Source of the DNA: PLGF01 sp052139695
GTDB taxonomy: Bacteria; Verrucomicrobiota; Verrucomicrobiia; Limisphaerales; Palsa-1400
Assembly: GCA_052139695.1 (NCBI GenBank)
Contig: JBKQWF010000171.1
Coordinates: 27,014-91,013, forward strand
Length of the DNA stretch: 64,000 nt
Direction of reading: 5' to 3'
The notes beneath the pieces were generated by a model, which had not been told where the DNA came from, did not search any database, and saw only the letters and a program-made list of their open reading frames with translations. Made by a program: the position numbers and the translations under genes. Of the stretch, positions 58,515 through 64,000 are shown piece after piece; position 1 is the stretch's first letter, and every line of letters starts with the position of its first letter.

Positions 58515-60659
58515 ATGAACAACCGAATTCCTGTCGTCAGCACCTTGGCCTTTTTCCTTTTGCGAAACCTGACCGCGCTGGGCGTGGAGGCCAGGCCCTG
58601 CGCCGTTGATTTTTGTTACTCTCCGCCGGAATGGCAGACGGCTATTTGCCTGCCGGACGACCCCCAGAAATCGCTCGTCGATAAAAGCGGCGAATTGCTT
58701 TACCACTACAATGAGGGCGGTCGCGAGTTTGCGACCCATCTTAACATCGAGGTCGTGAGCAACGCGGTCTGGCGGTCGCAGGAATTGGACTCGCCCCGCG
58801 TCCCCATTGTCCGAACGCATCTGGCGGCGGACGGCCTTGAAATCCTTGAAGAGACTTTCGCGGCGACAGGTCTGGCGCGGCCCACCGCGCCCACGCCGCC
58901 GGAAACAACCAACACCGGTCCGGCGCGCAATGACCTGATGCTCGTGCATGTTACCAACACGGGCCGCGAACCGCGCGCGTTGCGGCCCGCGCTCATTGTC
59001 GATACGACATTTCCATGCACCTTTGACCGCGAGAAGCAGCGCGCGCAGGTCAATCACTTCGAAACCATAACGGCGTCGTTGCGCATGACTGCCGTGGAAG
59101 AAAAGGCGTCGCGCCGCACCATCCAGCTTGACGAATTGACGGTCCCCGCGGGGCAGACAGCGCATTTCTTTGTCCTCTACAGCGGCGGCGGTTCGATTGT
59201 TATCGACCCGGTCTCGGTCGAACAGGCTTTGGCGTGCCGGGAACGCGCGGTGGCGTATTGGCAGGCTTTGCCTTTGCCTTACAACCGCGTGCAAGTGCCC
59301 GATGCCGGCATTCAGGCGCTGGTGGATTCCTCCATTCGCAATATATGGCAGGCGCGAGAAATTAAAAAAGGGTTGCCGGCCTTCCAGGTCGGCCCGACTT
59401 GTTACCGGGGATTGTGGATCGTCGATGGCGCTTTTCTCCTGGAAGCAGCCGCCATGCTGGGCGAGAGCAAGGACGCGCGCAATGGCGTCGCCTACGAATT
59501 GACTTACCAGCAGCCGGACGGACGCATCCAGGTCATGCCCAGTTACTGGAAGGAAAATGGCATTGTGCTGTGGACCTGCGTGCGGCACGCGCAATTGACC
59601 CAGGACAAAGAGTGGCTGGAGACGATGTGGCCCCGGCTCGAGCGCATCGCCAGAGCTATCCAAACGCTGCGCCAGCAAACGACCAATACTTCGGCCGTGA
59701 ACTACGGCTTGCTCCCCGCCGGCTTTCCGGACGGAGGCATCGGCGGGTCCATCGATGAATACACCAATCCATATTGGAACCTGGCCGGGTTGCATGCCTT
59801 TATTCAAGGCGCGCGCTGGCTGGGCAAAGGCGAGGCGGCGGACGCCTGGCAGCGGGAATATGATGATTTCCTGGCCGCCTTTGAGCGCTGCGCCCACCGT
59901 GACATGAAAACGGACCCGCACGGCAACGCCTATTTGCCGATTCGCATGGATGGACAGGATCTGCCGCAGCGGGCGCAATGGGCCTTCTGTCACGCGGTTT
60001 ATCCGGGACAGATTTTTTCCAAGGACGATTCGCTGGTCAGCAGCACCTTGGCGATGCTCAAGGCGACCGAGCGCGAAGGCATGGTCTATGGCACGGGATG
60101 GAATGCGACCGGCATTTGGAATTATTTCGCCTCCTTTTATGGACATGCCTGGCTGTGGCAGGGCAACGGGCGGAAAGCGGCGCAAGTGTTGACAGCCTAC
60201 GCCAATCACGCCGCGCCGACGCTCGTCTGGCGCGAGGAGCAATCGTTGCGCGGTGAGAAATTCACGAAGGTCGGGGACATGCCGCATAATTGGGCCAGCG
60301 CGGAGTTTATTCGCCTGACCATTCATCTGCTGGCGTTGGATCGGGGAGATGAAATGCATTTGCTCGAAGGATTGCCGCCCGCGTGGCTGGGCCCGGGAAT
60401 GGTCACGCGCCTCAACGGGGTGGCGACGCCCTTCGGCCCGCTGGAGATGTCACTGCAAGTGGACCAGGCGGGCAAATCGGCCACGCTGTCCGTCCATTCG
60501 TTGGCTCCCAATTGCAGCGCGATTTTCGCGCATTTGCCCGGCGCCCGCCTCGAGCGCATTTCGCCGGAAAAAGGGGGGACTATAACTTTTCCGGTCCTGG
60601 CCGCCGTCAAAACCGCGGACCGACAGGAGCAAAGCGTCGAGGAGCAAACCCCTAAGTGA
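58515..60659 (+). CDS. Exported six-hairpin (alpha/alpha)6 glycosidase-like protein
   Basis: A 714-residue protein from the ATG at 58515. A hydrophobic signal (P-V-V-S-T-L-A-F-F-L-L-R), an N-terminal beta-sandwich of ~230 residues, then an (alpha/alpha)6 barrel: I-W-Q-A-R-E-I, Y-R-G-L-W-I-V-D-G-A-F-L-L-E-A-A (catalytic-type Asp), N-Y-G-L-L-P-A-G-F-P-D-G-G, W-N-A-T-G-I-W-N-Y-F, and a small C-terminal beta-domain. The layout fits glycosyl hydrolase families such as GH78/GH95-like six-hairpin enzymes; the exact family is not clear. Likely periplasmic polysaccharide degradation. Confidence 0.8.
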   Translation: MNNRIPVVSTLAFFLLRNLTALGVEARPCAVDFCYSPPEWQTAICLPDDPQKSLVDKSGELLYHYNEGGREFATHLNIEVVSNAVWRSQELDSPRVPIVRTHLAADGLEILEETFAATGLARPTAPTPPETTNTGPARNDLMLVHVTNTGREPRALRPALIVDTTFPCTFDREKQRAQVNHFETITASLRMTAVEEKASRRTIQLDELTVPAGQTAHFFVLYSGGGSIVIDPVSVEQALACRERAVAYWQALPLPYNRVQVPDAGIQALVDSSIRNIWQAREIKKGLPAFQVGPTCYRGLWIVDGAFLLEAAAMLGESKDARNGVAYELTYQQPDGRIQVMPSYWKENGIVLWTCVRHAQLTQDKEWLETMWPRLERIARAIQTLRQQTTNTSAVNYGLLPAGFPDGGIGGSIDEYTNPYWNLAGLHAFIQGARWLGKGEAADAWQREYDDFLAAFERCAHRDMKTDPHGNAYLPIRMDGQDLPQRAQWAFCHAVYPGQIFSKDDSLVSSTLAMLKATEREGMVYGTGWNATGIWNYFASFYGHAWLWQGNGRKAAQVLTAYANHAAPTLVWREEQSLRGEKFTKVGDMPHNWASAEFIRLTIHLLALDRGDEMHLLEGLPPAWLGPGMVTRLNGVATPFGPLEMSLQVDQAGKSATLSVHSLAPNCSAIFAHLPGARLERISPEKGGTITFPVLAAVKTADRQEQSVEEQTPK

Positions 60660-60687
60660 TGCGGCCGATTCTTGTCCAAAATCTGGT

Positions 60688-60710
60688 GGGGCTGAGCTGC
60701 TGCTCAGCCC
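60688..60710. repeat. Palindromic GGGCTGAGC element, third copy
   Basis: GGGCTGAGC (60689-60697), loop TGCT, GCTCAGCCC (60702-60710), 28 bp after the glycosidase stop. Same sequence class as 10300-10323. It may double as a terminator although no T-run follows. Confidence 0.7.
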
Positions 60711-60821
60711 TAATATCAGTGCGGCGGAGCACCGCCAGCACCGCCGCCCACCGAAAATTACAATTGACAATATTTCAATGTTTTCATGAATCCTTTGCAC
60801 CTTTTGCTGTGGCTAAACGAG

Positions 60822-62018
60822 TCACAGCACCCGCTTGAGCAGGGGAATCCGCCGCAGGAGCAGGCTGCTTGCCAGATAGGTCGCCGCGACGGCAAGAATG
60901 GTCGCGCATAGAAACTTGACCGGCTTGGGCGCGCTCAAGCCGCGCATCGCCAGCGTGATGGCGATCAGCACGGGCGGATGGAAGAAATAAACGGCAAAAG
61001 AATTGTCGCTCAACCATCGCGCCACAGGCCCTTGCGAATTGAAGCGGTCGCGAAAAATCACCAACCAGCCCAAGCATTGACCGACGCAAAAGAACGACTC
61101 CCAAAAGCACAAGGCGGCGCTTTGCCAGGTGAATCCGCCGGCAAGCTTTGCCTCGGTCCGGGTCACGAGAATCGCCGCAATCAGCCCAAACCAGGCGAAC
61201 AGGCCAACCGTCCACGCCAGGCCAAACCAATGCAGTCCGAACTCGGACGGAATGCGGGCCAGCCAGTTGCGGCGCCACGCCAAAATGCCCACGGCGAAGA
61301 GAAGAATGTATTGGCTGAAATAGCAGAGCTGGAAATTCATCACGCTCGTGCCCGTCGGCTGAACCGTCCGCACCAAAAATGTGCAAAGTCCCATGACGAC
61401 AATGAGGCCGATAACCTGTCCATGTGCGGGAAGAGGGGCCGGCGAATCAGTTTTTGGCCGACTTTGGCTTGTCCCTCTCAGCAAGCCGTACCCAATGCTG
61501 AAGAGCAGCAACGCGAGAGCAAACCACATCGGCCCTGAACTGCCCAAAAAGCGGCCCCGGCTAATGTACGGTCCGTAGGCGGCGGTGAGGGAAGGAAGCT
61601 CTGGATGGCCGAAGTTTCGCAGGAGCCAATAGACAATGAAAGGATGGATCATCAGCATGTAAAGAAGAGTGGGAACGCCCAGGCGAATGGCGCGGTCCCG
61701 CACAAACCGCCCCAGTCCTTTCCGGTCAAAAGCTCCCGGCACGAAGTAGCCCGCTATCAGGAAAAGCAGTCCCATGAAAAACGCTTGCAAACAGGTTTGG
61801 TAAGTGGCGAAGCAGATGATCAGGCCAATACCCGGTTTGGATTCTTCCATGAAGTACCAGCTTCCCATGCGGCAGTAAGTCACGGCCGCGTGCATGCTCA
61901 CAACCAGGACAATCATCACCCAGCGCAGATTGTCCACGAAAGCCAGCCGTTGCGGGCCGGCCAAATTTGTCACCTGGCCATCGTGTCCCGCGGGCGTGTA
62001 TTTAGTTTCGGCCTTCAT
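60822..62018 (-). CDS. Acyltransferase 3 family membrane protein
   Basis: A 398-residue protein with about 10 membrane helices. Start of the acyltransferase domain: R-L-A-F-V-D-N-L-R-W-V-M-I-V-L-V-V-S-M-H-A-A-V-T-Y, with the catalytic-type His in helix 1; then R-D-R-A-I-R-L-G-V-P-T-L, G-P-M-W-F-A-L-A-L-L-L. OafA/MdoC-like enzymes O-acylate cell-surface sugars. Its own transcription unit, facing the glycosidase gene with 162 bp between stops. Confidence 0.88.
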   Translation of the reverse strand: MKAETKYTPAGHDGQVTNLAGPQRLAFVDNLRWVMIVLVVSMHAAVTYCRMGSWYFMEESKPGIGLIICFATYQTCLQAFFMGLLFLIAGYFVPGAFDRKGLGRFVRDRAIRLGVPTLLYMLMIHPFIVYWLLRNFGHPELPSLTAAYGPYISRGRFLGSSGPMWFALALLLFSIGYGLLRGTSQSRPKTDSPAPLPAHGQVIGLIVVMGLCTFLVRTVQPTGTSVMNFQLCYFSQYILLFAVGILAWRRNWLARIPSEFGLHWFGLAWTVGLFAWFGLIAAILVTRTEAKLAGGFTWQSAALCFWESFFCVGQCLGWLVIFRDRFNSQGPVARWLSDNSFAVYFFHPPVLIAITLAMRGLSAPKPVKFLCATILAVAATYLASSLLLRRIPLLKRVL

Positions 62019-62180
62019 GGCAGCGCCCTGTGCGCCGGGCAGCGGCGCCGAGTTGCTTAACGGCCTTATGACTAACCGAAACCAGGAAGCTGGGCAAGAG
62101 CCGTTGCGGGAATCCTACCCCCTGCGCTTCGGGCGGCGCGGCGGGAACTTCCAGCCAAAAGCGGCTGATGCGCCTCTCGT

Positions 62181-62834
62181 TTAATACCAATCCGGGAGCT
62201 TTCCGTTGTCGAGCAGGTGCTTCGCGCTCTGCCGCAAACCGGTTTCTCTTTTGTTCTCCGCTCGGAGTGCTTGTAGATCAGGCAAGCTTTTCGGGTAGCC
62301 AATAAACTTTCGGAATAGCTCTTCATCCGTTTGAGCGACTGACCAAAGGATGGCAATCCATTCGCGGCGAACTTGAGTTGCGTCTTCACTATCGAGGCGG
62401 AGCACGCGGATAATCCAAATGCCAATCTCACTTCCGTTGCGCGCCTCGATGCAGCCGGTCCGTTCGCCGGCTGTGCAAACAAGGAGATGTTTCCCCAAAC
62501 CTACTTTGCACGGATCGGGCAGTCTTCGTTTGCCTTTCACAAGGTTCAACCGCGCTTCAAGAAGGATCAGGTTGTCATACTCGCAAACGAGGTCATGGCG
62601 TTCCTTTTGAGGAATCAGGTGGTCAATATGGAATCTCGTTTGCGGCCAAGTTTCACGTAGGAGCGAGAAGACGCAGCGATAAGAAAACTCGTCGCGCAGC
62701 CAATCGCGATAACTTTCGTAATCAGTGTAACCAGTTGGGCCGTGCTTTCGCTGATGCGGATCCTCAGGATAAATGAAAACCCGCTCGACAAGGGCTAGCC
62801 GGTCGCGCTCGCATCTCAGGTCGAAGGCTTCCAT
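62181..62834 (-). CDS. HNH-type endonuclease domain protein
   Basis: A 217-residue protein with an HNH motif: Y-R-C-V-F-S, F-H-I-D-H-L-I-P-Q-K-E-R (catalytic His), Y-D-N-L-I-L-L-E-A-R-L-N-L-V-K-G (Asn). It overlaps the 3' end of the methyltransferase remnant by 19 bp. In restriction loci HNH proteins of this size can be the nuclease of a type II system. It may be the surviving cutter of a broken system, or a stand-alone nuclease. Confidence 0.8.
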   Translation of the reverse strand: MEAFDLRCERDRLALVERVFIYPEDPHQRKHGPTGYTDYESYRDWLRDEFSYRCVFSLLRETWPQTRFHIDHLIPQKERHDLVCEYDNLILLEARLNLVKGKRRLPDPCKVGLGKHLLVCTAGERTGCIEARNGSEIGIWIIRVLRLDSEDATQVRREWIAILWSVAQTDEELFRKFIGYPKSLPDLQALRAENKRETGLRQSAKHLLDNGKLPDWY

Positions 62835-63787
62835 TTTCCTTTGGCTTTGAGTTCTGCAACGAGGCCGCCCAGTTCTTCGAGCGGATACGGGGCTTTCAAT
62901 CTAACGAGGAGGTCAGCGAGATGCTGCAGGTGCTCCAATTCAATTTGCTCATCCGGCTTGAGGCCTGCTCGCGACAATTCCCTCTCGATCAAATCGCATC
63001 GGCGCTCATTGGTTTCATCCCAATCGTATTGGATGGCCACGAAGTCCTTAAGCGTCATCGCATCTTTGAAATGGTCTGGAAAGTAACCTGTGAACGGCAC
63101 AGCTACCGGTCGTTTCCAGCCTTGGAACTGGCTGAGCAACGGCCGCTGCACCCAAGCAGGAAGGTCGTAGCTATCGAGCACGGCAGCGTCGAGGCGAATG
63201 AGGGCTTCGTCGATTTCGCCCTCAGAAGACTTCTGCACAAAATTGCGCGGCGTCAGGAGAGATTGGAGCCTCTTTGCATGCCTATGAAGGAAACTGGAAG
63301 CAGATAGATGCTCCACCATCGGGATCGGCAGAGCCAGAAGTGTGGAAATGTGATTGTCCACACCTAAATCCCGTTCGAAGCTAAACGCGCAAGCGAATGG
63401 AGACGACAAGACTGCGGACAAAGCGAATTCGGAAATTCCCGTCGAAGGCCAAATCGCAAAAAACTGTTTGGTGAAAGCCAATCCGTCTGCATCGGCCCAA
63501 GCAGCAAGCCGCCATGGTGATTTGCGCTCAAAGCGCGCCGCGTTGCACACGACCTTGCGCTCTTTCCATGCCAATTTCCACGCCTTGTCGCGAGGACTCT
63601 GGTGCTGCGGCAGTAACGAAAGAAACCGGAGAGTATTAATTCGATACTGTGACAAATTCCCACGCATTTTTTCTGCGCCCTGATAAAAGCCACGACGTTC
63701 GGTATTTGAGGCGGTGTCCGTCCGAGGTTCATTTCGCGATTTGCCATCCCGCCGAGGAATCCAGTTGATGCCCTTATGAATCTCCAC
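62816..63787 (-). pseudogene. C-terminal (target-recognition) part of an N6 DNA methyltransferase
   Basis: An open frame from a TGA at about 63868; a GTG at 63787 is the first plausible start, giving 323 residues. The sequence is the TRD and tail of a type II/IIG methylase: Y-R-I-N-T-L-R-F-L-S-L-L-P, K-V-V-C-N-A-A-R-F-E-R, P-W-R-L-A-A-W-A-D, L-S-A-V-L-S-S-P-F-A-C-A-F, and the hallmark tail A-L-I-R-L-D-A-A-V-L-D-S-Y-D-L-P. The SAM and N-P-P-Y motifs, which should lie upstream, are absent because an in-frame stop cuts the frame. Hence a truncated remnant, or a separate specificity chain. Confidence 0.65.
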
Positions 63788-63930
63788 GATCGAACTCAGC
63801 GTCGCCCAACTGGACAGCCTTTCGAATACCGATCCCTTAGGGTCCGTGCATAAATAAACGCTTCAACTAATGGATGGAATGGTGTAGGCTTCCTTCATGG
63901 AAGCATCTGCGCAGGCGATTGAGCAGCGCT

Positions 63931-64000
63931 ATGAGGCCCTTTCAGTTATTATTATTCGTCTTCTCGATCGTCTCTTTGGGAGTCGTCTATGAACTTTCGC
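63931..64000 (+). CDS. Start of an unknown gene with signal-peptide-like N-terminus, cut by window edge
   Basis: ATG 63931 opens a frame to the window end: M-R-P-F-Q-L-L-L-F-V-F-S-I-V-S-L-G-V-V-Y (23 residues visible), a signal or anchor helix. A different frame from 63897 gives only 31 codons. No strong Shine-Dalgarno is visible. Low confidence. Confidence 0.35.
   Translation, partial: MRPFQLLLFVFSIVSLGVVYELS

Noticed and set aside
58503..60359. 618-codon minus-strand frame opposite the glycosidase
   Set aside because: Shadow of the glycosidase gene; no recognisable motif.
1..64000. CRISPR arrays, rRNA, tRNA, intact insertion sequences
   Set aside because: No regularly spaced identical repeats, no rRNA-like blocks, no full tRNA fold and no transposase gene were seen by eye; a covariance-model search would be decisive.

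Overview
The window is about 64 kb of GC-rich, gene-dense chromosome. It most likely comes from a Verrucomicrobiota member of the Limisphaerales/Pedosphaerales type (subdivision 3). This rests on gene style, not on a marker search: a Ser/Thr kinase with TPR-like tail overlapping a Planctomycete/Verrucomicrobia-type ECF sigma factor, an RCC1/Ig-like secreted protein ending in a D-L-L-N-W ... R-F-Y-R-L tail, a TMTC-like glycosyltransferase with TPRs, a remnant of an M-T-R-N-G-K-I-A-R-L-P family protein, and many palindromic intergenic repeats. No tRNA, rRNA or CRISPR array was seen.

Layout. 1-4.2 kb: an edge-truncated GT-C-like membrane protein, a membrane protein/HTH regulator pair behind a palindromic promoter, a VapBC-like toxin-antitoxin pair, a broken paralogue of the first gene, and a LOG-family enzyme. 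4.2-9.4 kb: ileS, an ArdC-like metalloprotease, an MFS transporter. 9.4-11 kb: a repeat-rich junk zone with two gene remnants. 11-14.7 kb: a TPR protein - kinase - ECF sigma operon. 15.3-19.4 kb: purN, a tiny basic gene, hisG, a 33-residue AURKAIP1/COX24-like gene, a TPR lipoprotein, a DUF2203 gene. 19.4-31.1 kb: an Old Yellow Enzyme gene and a ten-member chemotaxis operon (MCP-like, STAS, cheY, cheA, a 24-residue MCP-start peptide, cheW, MCP, cheR, cheD, cheB). 31.7-42.7 kb: a small TM protein, the TMTC-like protein, the RCC1-like protein, an ECF sigma/anti-sigma-like/Spy-like operon, rpoD, mfd. 42.9-48.8 kb: larC-larB, a DUF481 beta-barrel with an Ala/Asn/Leu repeat, an EF-hand membrane protein. 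49.1-53 kb: a solitary type IIG-like restriction-modification gene. 53-62 kb: a DUF218 protein, a DEDD exonuclease, a nucleosidase-like phosphorylase, then an operon of GT-C-like membrane protein, ChbG/HpnK-like deacetylase and 4-TM EamA-like protein, a six-hairpin glycosidase, an acyltransferase. 62-64 kb: an HNH protein, the C-terminal piece of a DNA methyltransferase and the start of an unknown gene.

The points most worth a second look are: (i) the GT-C / deacetylase / EamA-half operon, which has the parts list of a lipid-linked sugar modification pathway (Arn-like or hopanoid-like); (ii) two tiny highly basic genes flanking hisG, one overlapping both purN and hisG; (iii) a 24-codon MCP-start microORF coupled to cheW; (iv) the membrane-anchored TPR - kinase - sigma operon; (v) several families of palindromic intergenic elements, including a twin hairpin with identical CG-AGA-CG apices and a 68-bp element conserved at two loci 28 kb apart.
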